Assembly: GCA_035536775.1 (NCBI GenBank)
Contig: DATLNM010000027.1
Location: 1-64,000, forward strand
DNA: 64,000 bases
DNA from: DATLNM01 sp035536775
Lineage (GTDB): Bacteria; Actinomycetota; CADDZG01; WHSQ01
Reading direction: 5' to 3'
Translations under genes and position numbers: made by a program
Notes under the pieces: generated by a model
What the model saw: the letters and a program-made list of their open reading frames with translations, nothing else
What the model was told of the DNA's origin: nothing
The model's database searches: none
Shown: in pieces, positions 9,278 through 17,570 of the stretch
Numbering within the stretch: the stretch's first letter is position 1
Layout: each line of letters starts with the position of its first letter

Positions 9278-9311
9278 CAACGTCTTAGGTCGCTCTCATC
9301 AAGGGTTAAGG
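9272..9311 (+). promoter_or_regulatory. Putative operator: three 11-bp direct repeats before the lipoprotein/exporter genes
   Basis: TCTTAGCAACG (9272-9282), TCTTAGGTCGC (9283-9293) and TCTCATCAAGG (9294-9304) are three consecutive repeats in 11-bp register, followed by GTTAAGG. The middle unit shares TCTTAGGTC with the box at 7158 before the response-regulator gene. The array begins inside the last codons of the kinase gene and ends about 55 nt before the lipoprotein ATG. It likely lets the regulator drive the export genes. Confidence 0.55.
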
Positions 9312-9359
9312 CTGGCCTGGTCTCCTCGTCACAACGGAATCGCCGATGAGGAGGAATCC

Positions 9360-9923
9360 ATGAAGACCAACAAGCTCGCCGCGGCACTGATCGCGCTGAT
9401 AGCTCTCGGTGCATGCGGCGGAAATGAGTCTGCTCCACAGGTTGCCACTCTGGGAGCGCAAGGCGACGCGTCGCCCTCCGCGGCGCCCTCTATCGATCCC
9501 GAGAAAGCTCGCATCGAGTTCGCCGAGTGCATGCGCGAGCACGGGGTCGAGGTGCCCGACCCCGCTGCTGCCCCGGGCGACGAGGGTGGCGCCGTCTTCA
9601 TAGGGGTCGAAGGAGAGTTTGACGAAGCCAAGTTCAAGGAGGCCGACGACGCCTGCCGCCATCTGCTGCAGGGGGCTTTCGAGGAGCCGAGCGCAGCGCA
9701 GATGGACGAGTTCGAGGATGCAGCGGTCGCGTTCGCTCAATGCATGCGCGATAACGGCGTAGAGGACCATCCCGATCCAGAGTTCTCCGGCGACGGCATG
9801 GCGATCGAGATCTCCGGCTCCGACATCATGGATGACCCCGACTTCAAGTCCGCAGAGGAGAAGTGCCGGAAGCTGCTCCCCGGGGCGGGCGAGTTCGGCG
9901 CCGAGCTAGAGGTCGCGCCGTGA
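9360..9923 (+). CDS. Lipoprotein with two CMRxxGV repeats
   Basis: A 187-residue predicted lipoprotein. The N-terminus has Lys residues, a short hydrophobic stretch and a lipobox LGAC with the modifiable Cys at residue 19. The mature part repeats one unit twice: ECMREHGV (56-63) and QCMRDNGV (127-134), each followed by PDP and later by a Cys-Arg-x-Leu-Leu segment. The four conserved cysteines suggest two disulfides or a paired fold. A good GAGGAGG site precedes the ATG. Its stop overlaps the adaptor GTG (GTGA). From what I know of Actinomycetota, similar lipoproteins accompany peptidoglycan-binding adaptor/MacB-type exporters. The function is unknown; it could be an extracellular partner of the pump or a sensor component. 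Confidence 0.8.
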   Translation: MKTNKLAAALIALIALGACGGNESAPQVATLGAQGDASPSAAPSIDPEKARIEFAECMREHGVEVPDPAAAPGDEGGAVFIGVEGEFDEAKFKEADDACRHLLQGAFEEPSAAQMDEFEDAAVAFAQCMRDNGVEDHPDPEFSGDGMAIEISGSDIMDDPDFKSAEEKCRKLLPGAGEFGAELEVAP

Positions 9924-10969
9924 CGCGGACGGTCAAGGCGATCATGGCCGTCCTCCTCATCGCAGTGTTGTCGGGTGGATGGATGCTCATGTCGAGTCGA
10001 TCTACCGCGGAGCCCACGGCTCCTCCGGCCGCACCCAAGACGGCTGTTCTCGAACGCCGGGATCTCGTCGAGACCGAGGACTTCCAGGGACGGTTGGTGT
10101 ACGACGGCTCCCGCAGAGTTACGGCGGGCACCGCGGGGACGGTCCTCGAGCTGGCCCGGGAGGGCTCAACGGTTCGCCGCGGTGAGCGCATCTTCGAGAT
10201 CGAAGGTCTCGCCACCCGTCTCCTCTATGGAAGCTCTCCCGCGTGGCGCGACTTCCACTCCGGGATGAGTGACGGGCGTGATGTCACACAGCTCGAGCGG
10301 AACCTCAAGGCGATGGGGTACGACCCCTATGACGCGATCGACGTCGATCACGATTTCGACGCAGCGACGACCGATGCGATCCAGCGATGGGAGGCCGACC
10401 TCGGCCTGACCGAAGACGGTGTCCTCACCCCGGCCGAGGTGGTGTTCGCGCCTGGCGCGCTGCGGATCGGAGCACACGAAGTCGATCGAGGCACGCGGGT
10501 GGGGCCGGGCGCGCCGGTGCTCACCGCGACGAGCACGCGCCAGGTCGTCGAGCTCGACCTTCCCGCCGACCAGCGCGACATCGCCCGCGTCGGCAAGAAG
10601 GTGAATGTCGACCTTCCCGACGGCGCCGACATGAGCGGACGGATCGCCGCGGTCGGAAGTGTGGTCGAGCCCCCGTCCGAGCAGGGTGGCGAGTCCACCG
10701 TCGCCGTCGAGATCCGCTTGGACGATGTCGTCAGGGTCTTCGAGGAGGCACCCGTGGAGGTCACCATCGAGACCGGACGCGCTCGCGACGCGCTCGCCGC
10801 ACCAGTTACAGCGGTGCTCGCGCTCGCCGAGGGTGGCTACGCGCTCGAGGTCGTCCGTGGCTCTCGGACAGAGCTCGTCCCGGTAGATCTCGGAGATCAC
10901 GCAGACGGCTGGGTCGAGATCGTCGCCGGCGGCCTCGAGGAGGGAACGACCGTGGTGGTCGCCGGATGA
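9920..10969 (+). CDS. HlyD-like efflux adaptor with peptidoglycan-binding domain
   Basis: A 349-residue membrane-fusion/adaptor protein. One N-terminal membrane segment (residues ~5-24) is followed by a biotinyl-lipoyl-like half (residues ~40-95, around GTVLELAREGSTVRRGERIFEI in form). A peptidoglycan_binding_1-type domain comes next, at about residues 119-165 (TQLERNLKAMGYDP...TTDAIQRWEADLGL). Beta-barrel and membrane-proximal segments complete it. The peptidoglycan-binding insert would anchor the pump to the cell wall, a design common in Gram-positive MacB-like systems without an outer membrane. The GTG start overlaps the lipoprotein stop and the gene's own stop overlaps the ATPase start, giving a continuous coupled chain. 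The exported substrate is unknown. Confidence 0.87.
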   Translation: MTRTVKAIMAVLLIAVLSGGWMLMSSRSTAEPTAPPAAPKTAVLERRDLVETEDFQGRLVYDGSRRVTAGTAGTVLELAREGSTVRRGERIFEIEGLATRLLYGSSPAWRDFHSGMSDGRDVTQLERNLKAMGYDPYDAIDVDHDFDAATTDAIQRWEADLGLTEDGVLTPAEVVFAPGALRIGAHEVDRGTRVGPGAPVLTATSTRQVVELDLPADQRDIARVGKKVNVDLPDGADMSGRIAAVGSVVEPPSEQGGESTVAVEIRLDDVVRVFEEAPVEVTIETGRARDALAAPVTAVLALAEGGYALEVVRGSRTELVPVDLGDHADGWVEIVAGGLEEGTTVVVAG

Positions 10970-11718
10970 GCATCACGACGGTCACTCGAACCCCTCCACC
11001 GCCACCGCCGCCGCTACTGCGAGCGAACGTCATCGAGCTGCGAGATGTCGAGAAGGTCTATCCGGGAGGTGTCCGTGCGCTCGCCGACGCCAACCTCGCC
11101 ATCGAGCAAGGAGAGCTCGTCGCGATCGTGGGTCGTTCCGGCTCGGGGAAGACGACCATGCTCCACATCATGGGCACGCTGGATCGTCCCTCATCTGGGA
11201 CGGTCGAGGTCGCCGGAAATGACACCGCTGCGATGTCCGACAAGCGACTCGCGGCATTGAGAGCGCGCCACATCGGCTTCGTCTTCCAGCGCTTCTTCCT
11301 CATCGACACGATGAGCGCGCTCGACAACGTCACCCAGGCCCTCGTCTACGCGGGGGTGAAGGGCTACGAGCGAGAGGAGATGGCTCGGGCTGCCTTGGAA
11401 GAGGTCGGACTCGCACACCGAGCGCTTCATGCAGCCGGGAAGCTGTCGGGTGGTGAGCAACAGCGTGTCGCGATCGCGCGCGCGTTGGTGACCCGCCCTT
11501 CGATCGTGTTCGCGGACGAGCCGACGGGCAACCTCGACTCAGTCTCCGGGGTTGCGATCGTCGAGATCCTCCGGGGGCTCAACGCACGAGGCACGACGGT
11601 CGTCCTCATCACCCACGACGAGCGGCTCGCAGCCGCGTTCCCACGACGTATCGACATGCTCGACGGCCGCATCCAGGGCGACACCAAGAGAGGAGCTCCT
11701 AATGGCGCCGCGTTCTAG
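10966..11718 (+). CDS. MacB/LolD-type ABC transporter ATP-binding protein
   Basis: A 250-residue ABC ATPase. Visible motifs are Walker A GRSGSGKTT, the Q-loop region FVFQRFFLI, signature LSGGEQQR, Walker B IVFADEPTGNLDS, and the switch His in LITHDE. Length and motif spelling fit the MacB/LolD/FtsE class, which power mechanotransmission permeases rather than classic pore transporters. A run of seven prolines follows the start and is absent from most relatives. The ATG overlaps the adaptor stop (ATGA); the 3' end overlaps the permease by 17 nt. It should energise the permease encoded next. Confidence 0.93.
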   Translation: MSITTVTRTPPPPPPPLLRANVIELRDVEKVYPGGVRALADANLAIEQGELVAIVGRSGSGKTTMLHIMGTLDRPSSGTVEVAGNDTAAMSDKRLAALRARHIGFVFQRFFLIDTMSALDNVTQALVYAGVKGYEREEMARAALEEVGLAHRALHAAGKLSGGEQQRVAIARALVTRPSIVFADEPTGNLDSVSGVAIVEILRGLNARGTTVVLITHDERLAAAFPRRIDMLDGRIQGDTKRGAPNGAAF

Positions 11719-12904
11719 GACGATGCGCACGGTGTCGGCGTCGGACATGCTGCGCACCGCGCTGGGCGCGCTCGTAACGCGCCGTCTCCGTGGGACGCTC
11801 TCTTCGCTCGGGATCGCCATCGGGATCGCCTCCATGGTGGCGGTGCTGGGTATCTCGGAGTCGAGCCGCGCAGACCTGATCGCGACGCTCGATCGCTTGG
11901 GGACCAACCTGCTGACCGTGACTCCCGGACGATCGTTGTTCGGAGCCGACAGTGAGCTCCCGTCCTCGGCCGTCGCCATGACCGAGCGGATCGGGCCGGT
12001 CGAGGAGGTGTCCGCGGTTCGGAACATCAGCGCGTCCGTGCGCCGGAGCGATCTCATATCGGAGCTTCAGACCAGTGGCATCCGGCTCGTCGCGGCAGAC
12101 ACCGACCTCTTGGAGACACTCGGAGGTTCCGTAGCGAGCGGTCGATTCCTCGATGCTGCGACCGCGCGTTACCCAGCAGTGGTGCTGGGGTCGGTGGCCG
12201 CAGAGCGGTTGGGGATCGGAGGCCTCGCCGGCGACGTCAGGGTGTGGATCGACGACCGTTGGTTCTCGGTCGTGGGGATCCTCGATGCACTGCCGCTGGC
12301 GCCGGACCTCGAGCGCTCCGCGTTGGTGGGAAAGCCTGCAGCACGGCGGTACCTCGACGGAGGAGGCGCGGCCTCGGCTCTTTACGTGCGGGCGCATCCC
12401 GACGCGGTCGCCGACGTCCGCGCGGTCCTCGCTGCGACCGTCAATCCCTTGCGGCCTGAAGAGGTCGAGGTCGAGCGGCCGTCGGACGCCCTCGAGGCGC
12501 GCGCCGCCGCGAAGGCAGCCTTCACCGGGCTTCTTCTGGGTCTCGGAGCAGTCGCCCTCGTCGTCAGTGCGATCGGTATCGCGAACGTCATGGTGATCTC
12601 CGTGCTCGAACGACGTTCAGAGATCGGGTTGCGCCGGGCGCTTGGCGCGACGAAAGGCCACCTGCGCGTGCAGTTCCTGACCGAAGCGGTTGCTGTGGCG
12701 GTGCTCGGAGGAGTCGGCGGCGCGGCTGTAGGGACGATCGCGACCTATCTGTATTCATCACAGCGAGGCTGGCAGCCGACCGTGCCCGTGGAGGCCCTGG
12801 CCGGGGCAGTCGGCATAGCGGTCCTCGTTGGCGCGCTGGCGGGGCTCTATCCAGCGATGCGTGCGGCGCGCCTCAGCCCAACGGACGCGCTGCGTACGAG
12901 CTAG
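11702..12904 (+). CDS. MacB-like ABC transporter permease (FtsX domain)
   Basis: A 400-residue permease with the MacB layout. Membrane segment 1 (residues ~35-57) leads into a long extracytoplasmic MacB_PCD domain. The C-terminal FtsX domain has three further membrane segments and the conserved IGLRRALGATKGHLRVQFL elbow. The ATG at 11702 has AGAGGAGCT just upstream and starts 17 nt before the ATPase stop. It ends the exporter operon, and its TAG shares the palindrome CTAG with the stop of the convergent gene on the other strand. With the adaptor and ATPase it should form a tripartite, wall-anchored mechanotransmission complex. Confidence 0.92.
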   Translation: MAPRSRTMRTVSASDMLRTALGALVTRRLRGTLSSLGIAIGIASMVAVLGISESSRADLIATLDRLGTNLLTVTPGRSLFGADSELPSSAVAMTERIGPVEEVSAVRNISASVRRSDLISELQTSGIRLVAADTDLLETLGGSVASGRFLDAATARYPAVVLGSVAAERLGIGGLAGDVRVWIDDRWFSVVGILDALPLAPDLERSALVGKPAARRYLDGGGAASALYVRAHPDAVADVRAVLAATVNPLRPEEVEVERPSDALEARAAAKAAFTGLLLGLGAVALVVSAIGIANVMVISVLERRSEIGLRRALGATKGHLRVQFLTEAVAVAVLGGVGGAAVGTIATYLYSSQRGWQPTVPVEALAGAVGIAVLVGALAGLYPAMRAARLSPTDALRTS

Positions 12905-13701
12905 TGAGAGGGAGCGGGCAATCCTCGCTCCCGAAGAGGGCGCCCGAACCTGACGACGGCCAGCCACAGGGCCAGGGCGAGACCTCCGATCGCGAAGCTG
13001 TTCAGGCCTTGGGGCTCCGAAGGTTTCCTGTTGCGCAGGCGGGTGACTTCGGCGTTCAACTCGGCGATCTCGTCCTCGAGGTCCTCGACCGCGTAGTCCA
13101 TCGCCTTCTCTTGGCGGTCGAGAGCGCGCTTCGAGCGGTGGATCGCGACGTTCAGCTTGCCCTTCGTGTTGATCACGTCGCCCTCGAGGTCGTCGATCTT
13201 CGAGGACACCAACCAGCGTTCTCCAATCTCGTCGGTGACGATCTCGATCGGGGTGGACTGGAGGTCGCCTAGGCGCGTCTGGCAGTTCTCGTTGCACATC
13301 TCGACGAGGTACTTGCCTCCTCTGACCGCGGGGACGACGAACTCGAGTGACACGAGCCCTTCGGCGCGTCCGGAGGGGTCGATGTCGAGGAGGCCGAGTC
13401 GGATCGAGTTGGGATCCTTGTGCGGTAGGCCGCGTAGCTGCTTCATCGGGCGGAGGTACGCGACATAGGGACCATCCTCGGGACGTCCGGGTCCGTGGTT
13501 ACTCGGCTTGCCGGGCCATCTCACCGATGTCCTACCGCTCGCGACCTCACCGGTCTTGAAGTAGGGCTTGTCCCACTTCAGGAGCGCGGCAATCCCGCAT
13601 GTGGGGCCGTGGCTCGCGCACGCGAGCGCGCGTCCCATTGGGATCAGGAGAGATGCCAGCGCGACTACTGCGATGAGCGCCCCGGCCCGGCGCGCCCTCA
13701 C
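12901..13701 (-). CDS. Secreted/membrane-anchored protein with C-terminal coiled coil
   Basis: A 266-residue exported protein I do not recognise. A signal peptide (residues ~1-27, ending near ALACA) precedes a Cys-containing beta-rich domain (cysteines near CASHGPTC and MCNENC). A long predicted coiled coil at about 165-230 (RQEKAMDYAVEDLEDEIAEL) ends at a membrane segment ~238-255 and a basic tail. It looks like an extracellular domain held away from the membrane by a stalk. The GTG start overlaps the stop of the upstream propeller gene (GTGA), so the two are coupled and may interact. The stop shares CTAG with the convergent permease. Confidence 0.72.
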   Translation of the reverse strand: MRARRAGALIAVVALASLLIPMGRALACASHGPTCGIAALLKWDKPYFKTGEVASGRTSVRWPGKPSNHGPGRPEDGPYVAYLRPMKQLRGLPHKDPNSIRLGLLDIDPSGRAEGLVSLEFVVPAVRGGKYLVEMCNENCQTRLGDLQSTPIEIVTDEIGERWLVSSKIDDLEGDVINTKGKLNVAIHRSKRALDRQEKAMDYAVEDLEDEIAELNAEVTRLRNRKPSEPQGLNSFAIGGLALALWLAVVRFGRPLRERGLPAPSH

Positions 13702-14996
13702 GTGGTTGAGCCTGTTACTGCGAATGCCCGATCCACCGTTGCCAATCCCTCCACCTCCCAGGTGTCGAGAACGTTTTCGATTGCGAGGTCGAGAAGGCTC
13801 ACCTCGTCACCGGAGGTGACGTACACGCCGCGGTCGTCAGGTGCGATGGCGAGACCCGTGACATCACTCTTGGCATCCCAGCGAGCGAACTCGGTCATCG
13901 CAGTCGTGTCGAAGGCGATCACCTGCGAGTCCCCACCGATGAACAAGGCCTCGTTGGTCGCGGCAGCGAACGTCTTGCTGTCGCGACCGCCGAGCTCGAC
14001 GTGGGCAACATCCAGGACCTGGAGCCGGTGCGGGTTAATGGTTGCGATTACGTCGTTGGTCCAGTCGGCGACGTAGACGCGGTCACCGCGTGGTGAAACC
14101 GCGACCGCGCTCGCCGTGGCCCGCCCCAGCCCGAACGGTTTCGGAAGGTCGACGCAGTGCGCCCATTCGTCTTCGAGGTTCAAGACGTGGACGAACGCGT
14201 GCACGCTGCCGGGGGAGTGGTCGGCATCCTCACCGTGGACGTAGTTGGGACCCTGCTGCGTGTAGAGCGTGTAGAGCTCTGACTTGTTGGGCGCGAGCAC
14301 CTGCGTGCGCCCGGTGCCGCGCATGGTCCCTGGCGCGGCGAGCTTCAGGCGCGCGATCGGACGCACGCGCCCTGTTTCGAGATTGAGACGACGCACGCTG
14401 TAGCTGCTCGGTGCCATCGCCGGCGCATAGCGGATCAAGAACAGGGTGCCGTCGTCGACCGAGAAGGCTTCGGGCTCGAAGTTGCCGCGGAGATCAAAGG
14501 TCCGCGGCTTCTCGCCGGCGGCTAGAGGTGCAACCACTACCTTCGTGGCGCGGCGTCCGTCGGGCAGCCAGGGGGTTGCTCCCGGCGACCGCGGTGGGGT
14601 CAGGGCGACGTAGTCGCCTGAGCCCGACACGACGTTCGCGACGAGCGTCCCGTCGAGGGGGGCTCCCTCGGTGACGTCCCCGGAGGCCGGGTCGGTTACG
14701 ACGAGTTTCGTGGTGTCGGGTCCTTCCACACCATGGATGAGCTTGTTCGTCCCGGGCGCGATCAGTGCGCCCTCAGATGCCTGCTTGGACCATGCCCCGT
14801 CCTGGGTCGAGAGCACGCCGGTCCCGGACCCCGTCCTCAGGACCAGGGTGTCGTGGTCCACTGCGCGATCTATCGCCTTGGTGGTTCCGGCGCCCTTTAC
14901 GGCGGGCCCCGTGGAGTCCGCGGCCAGGGCCAAGCCTCCCCCGATGAGCGTCGAGGCTGCGGCCAGCGCTATCCAGGTCTTCGTCATACGTGCCAT
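13698..14996 (-). CDS. Exported YncE/NHL-like beta-propeller protein
   Basis: A 432-residue exported protein. A signal peptide at residues ~5-26 is followed by repeated propeller blades. The clearest is in the C-terminal half: AVAVSPRGDRVYVADWTND and LAIAPDDRGVYVTSGDEVSL are typical YncE-type motifs. No enzymatic motif is visible. The ATG at 14996 has AAGGAG eight bases upstream. It overlaps the coiled-coil gene by 4 nt and diverges from the ECF sigma gene, so both may respond to the same stress regulon. A binding or scaffold function is likely; the ligand is unknown. Confidence 0.75.
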   Translation of the reverse strand: MARMTKTWIALAAASTLIGGGLALAADSTGPAVKGAGTTKAIDRAVDHDTLVLRTGSGTGVLSTQDGAWSKQASEGALIAPGTNKLIHGVEGPDTTKLVVTDPASGDVTEGAPLDGTLVANVVSGSGDYVALTPPRSPGATPWLPDGRRATKVVVAPLAAGEKPRTFDLRGNFEPEAFSVDDGTLFLIRYAPAMAPSSYSVRRLNLETGRVRPIARLKLAAPGTMRGTGRTQVLAPNKSELYTLYTQQGPNYVHGEDADHSPGSVHAFVHVLNLEDEWAHCVDLPKPFGLGRATASAVAVSPRGDRVYVADWTNDVIATINPHRLQVLDVAHVELGGRDSKTFAAATNEALFIGGDSQVIAFDTTAMTEFARWDAKSDVTGLAIAPDDRGVYVTSGDEVSLLDLAIENVLDTWEVEGLATVDRAFAVTGSTT

Positions 14997-15183
14997 GAGA
15001 GCTCCTTAGGTCTGCACGATCTCTCGTGCGGTTGTCCTTTCGACTGGGGTTACACCGGAAAGGTTCGAGAGGTTCCGAACTTTTCGTCTCCTGGGGCGGT
15101 CTTAGAGGGGTGACGTGGAGGGATGATGAAGATGAAGCCCCGCAGCGCTCGCCCGTGTGACCAGATCAAACCTGGAGTCGCAG

Positions 15184-15726
15184 GTGAGAGAACCCGATCC
15201 GAGGACTATCGCCGCGGCCTCTCGCGGCGATACGGACGCGTTCGAAGACATCGTCCGGCGATGCCAGGCGGACGTTTGGCGGCTGGCTCGTTTCCTCATG
15301 CGGGACGAGACCTCTGCCGACGACGTCTGCCAAGAGACGTTCGTCCGGGTGTTCAGGTTTCTTCCGAGGTTCAAACGCCAGTCGAGCTTCTCGACGTGGC
15401 TGTTCTCGATCACGCGCAACTGCGCGCGCGACGCGCTTCGAGCCGCGGGGAGGAACGCTGAAGTGGTCGATCGTCTCAAAGGAGTGATGGACACTCGACC
15501 GGCGTTCCCGCGCTCCGATCTGGTGGATATCAAAGACGCCATCCTCGGCCTGCCGCTCGAGCTGCGTGAGCCCTTGGTGCTCGTCGACATGTTCGAGACT
15601 CCGTACCACGAGGTCGGGGCGATCCTCGATATCCCCGTGGGCACCGTCAAGAGCCGCGTCTTCAAGGCGCGCCGCATCCTCATCGAAGTGCTGGGCGACG
15701 CGGACTCTATGGAGTCGTCGTCGTGA
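15184..15726 (+). CDS. ECF-family RNA polymerase sigma factor
   Basis: A 180-residue extracytoplasmic-function sigma factor. Region 2 is clear: FEDIVRRCQADVWRLARFL, then DDVCQETFVRVFR and the -10-contacting FSTWLFSITRNCARD. Region 4 contains the helix-turn-helix PYHEVGAILDIPVGTVKSRV. Region 3 is absent, as expected for the family. I chose the GTG at 15184 because GGAG lies six bases upstream (15174-15177); a GTG at 15157 would add nine residues without a good site. The stop overlaps the anti-sigma start (GTGATG), the standard sigma/anti-sigma coupling. It should direct transcription of envelope-stress genes until held by the adjacent anti-sigma factor. Confidence 0.93.
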   Translation: MREPDPRTIAAASRGDTDAFEDIVRRCQADVWRLARFLMRDETSADDVCQETFVRVFRFLPRFKRQSSFSTWLFSITRNCARDALRAAGRNAEVVDRLKGVMDTRPAFPRSDLVDIKDAILGLPLELREPLVLVDMFETPYHEVGAILDIPVGTVKSRVFKARRILIEVLGDADSMESSS

Positions 15727-17570
15727 TGCATAACGAACGACTCTGCGACGGCTTCCGCGTCCAGCTGTCGGCGCGCCTCGACGACGAGCTCACGCTTCCC
15801 GAGGAGCGCGCCCTCGATGCTCACCTCGCCGGCTGTGCAGCCTGTCGTGCGTACGACGAGCGTCTGCACGCGCTGACGCGCATGGTGCGCGTTCAGAGAC
15901 TCGACGTCGCACCCGACCTCACCGATGCCATCATGGATCGGATCGTTTCGGCGCCGGCGCGGTCATTGCGGCGCGCGTGGATCGGGCACGTCCGGGCTGC
16001 TGCCGTCGCCGCAGCGCTGACCGTTGTCCTGATGATGGCGGTGTCGATCCCGGGGATCGGACCACAGCCCCCACCCGCGAGCGCTGAGGAGATAGTCGCC
16101 GGTGTGCGCGCTACGGCAGCATCGATCGAAAGCTACGGCGCGTCCTTCACGATCCGCGAGATGAACTTTAGTGACGAGGCGTCGGTCAGGGTATTCAGGG
16201 CTGAGGTTTCTTTTGAGGCGCCGGAGCGTTTCGCCCTCTCGGTGAGGGATCGGACGCCGGTGAACGCGAACTACGACGCCCAGCACTACGAGCTCATCGC
16301 GGGGCCGCGCAAGTGGTGGGCCGATGAGCCACCGACGTGCGTGGCTGAGGTGCCGTTGCCGTGTCCCGCGGTGCGCCCGAGAGCCGGCCTCGATGCCCGA
16401 CAGCCGTTCGACGGCACGACCATGATTCCGACCGACATCATCTTGCCGATCGAATCCGTCGCGGGCTTCCCTTCACCGATGGTGGTCGGGGAGGACACGA
16501 TCCTCGGGCGCGACGCGATCGGTGTCGAGGTTCCGTACCACGCGGCCGAGCGCGCCCTCCGGTCGCTCGATCCGTTCGAGGTGCTGCGTCCGATGCATCC
16601 GCTCGACCCGGTCGAGGTGTGGGTCGACGCGCGCTCGTGGTTCCCGCTCCGTCTCGAGGTGGTGGCGTCTCGCGATCCTGCCCGCGCGACGTGGGCGGCT
16701 CGTCTCGGCCTCGACGACCAGCCGGGCGAGACGATCCTTACGGTTACCGCAACCTCTTTGGACGAGACGCAACAGGAGGTTCCCGACCCGCCGAGGTCGG
16801 CCGCGTATGCAGATGGCGGTTTCCACGATTCGACATTCGGCGCCGTGCCGGGGGGTCCGTCATTCGTCGCAGACCTGGCCCCGTACCGCAGTGGAACCGC
16901 GGGCGAGCAGGAGTCGATAGCCAGCTATTCGATGGGTCTCTCATGGCTGAAGATCACCTCCGCGCCGCGCGCTCGGCCCACGCTCAATGGACTGTTGGCG
17001 GCTCAAGAGGTGCGGAACAGCGGGGGGTACATCTATTACACCCCGGCCGCAGGCGGAGGTAGACGCATCGATATCTACGGCCGAACGCGCCACTTGCGCC
17101 TCGAGTCGAACCTCCAGCGCGCCGTCCTGTTGGAGGTAGCCCGCTCCGTCTCCGTGCGAGGTGTTCGCCAAGTCGTATTCCGAGGTGCCGGTTCGGTGAC
17201 ACGCCGCATTGGTTCTGCCGACGTGGGCCGCCGCGGGTTCGCGCCACCAAAGACCGTGCTTCAAGGCCATGAGCTCGCAAGCATCTTCGTGACAAAGGCA
17301 CGAGGGCGGAACGCGTCGATCTCGTTCTCTTACGTCGCGCCGGATGCTGAGGCCGACACCGGGATCATCAGGGTCACGTGGCTCGGTGGGATTGAAGCGC
17401 TCCCACCGACCTCGGAACAGCCCGTCGTCGTGGAAGTGGGCTCGAGTCCGGCGCGGTGGTCTGCTGAACGCGGAGAGCTCGAGTGGGTCGACTCGCGCGG
17501 CTACTGGGCGGTAGCGGTTCCAACCTTCGATCTCGCCGTCGCGCTCGCGGTCTCTGAGGCACTGTCGTGA
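15723..17570 (+). CDS. Membrane anti-sigma factor with zinc-finger head and large exported domain
   Basis: A 615-residue protein. Residues ~1-50 carry an anti-sigma zinc-finger motif with HxxxCxxC (HLAGCAAC). A single membrane segment lies around 88-108 (AAAVAAALTVVLMMAVSI). The remaining ~500 residues lie outside; their start (EEIVAGVRATAASIESYGA) recalls the LolA/RseB-like fold that binds lipids or misfolded envelope components. The family usually has 200-300 residues, so this exported part is unusually long. Start is GTG 15723 or ATG 15726; both overlap the sigma stop. Its own stop overlaps the carboxypeptidase start (GTGA). It likely keeps the ECF factor inactive until an envelope signal arrives. 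Confidence 0.82.
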   Translation: MMHNERLCDGFRVQLSARLDDELTLPEERALDAHLAGCAACRAYDERLHALTRMVRVQRLDVAPDLTDAIMDRIVSAPARSLRRAWIGHVRAAAVAAALTVVLMMAVSIPGIGPQPPPASAEEIVAGVRATAASIESYGASFTIREMNFSDEASVRVFRAEVSFEAPERFALSVRDRTPVNANYDAQHYELIAGPRKWWADEPPTCVAEVPLPCPAVRPRAGLDARQPFDGTTMIPTDIILPIESVAGFPSPMVVGEDTILGRDAIGVEVPYHAAERALRSLDPFEVLRPMHPLDPVEVWVDARSWFPLRLEVVASRDPARATWAARLGLDDQPGETILTVTATSLDETQQEVPDPPRSAAYADGGFHDSTFGAVPGGPSFVADLAPYRSGTAGEQESIASYSMGLSWLKITSAPRARPTLNGLLAAQEVRNSGGYIYYTPAAGGGRRIDIYGRTRHLRLESNLQRAVLLEVARSVSVRGVRQVVFRGAGSVTRRIGSADVGRRGFAPPKTVLQGHELASIFVTKARGRNASISFSYVAPDAEADTGIIRVTWLGGIEALPPTSEQPVVVEVGSSPARWSAERGELEWVDSRGYWAVAVPTFDLAVALAVSEALS

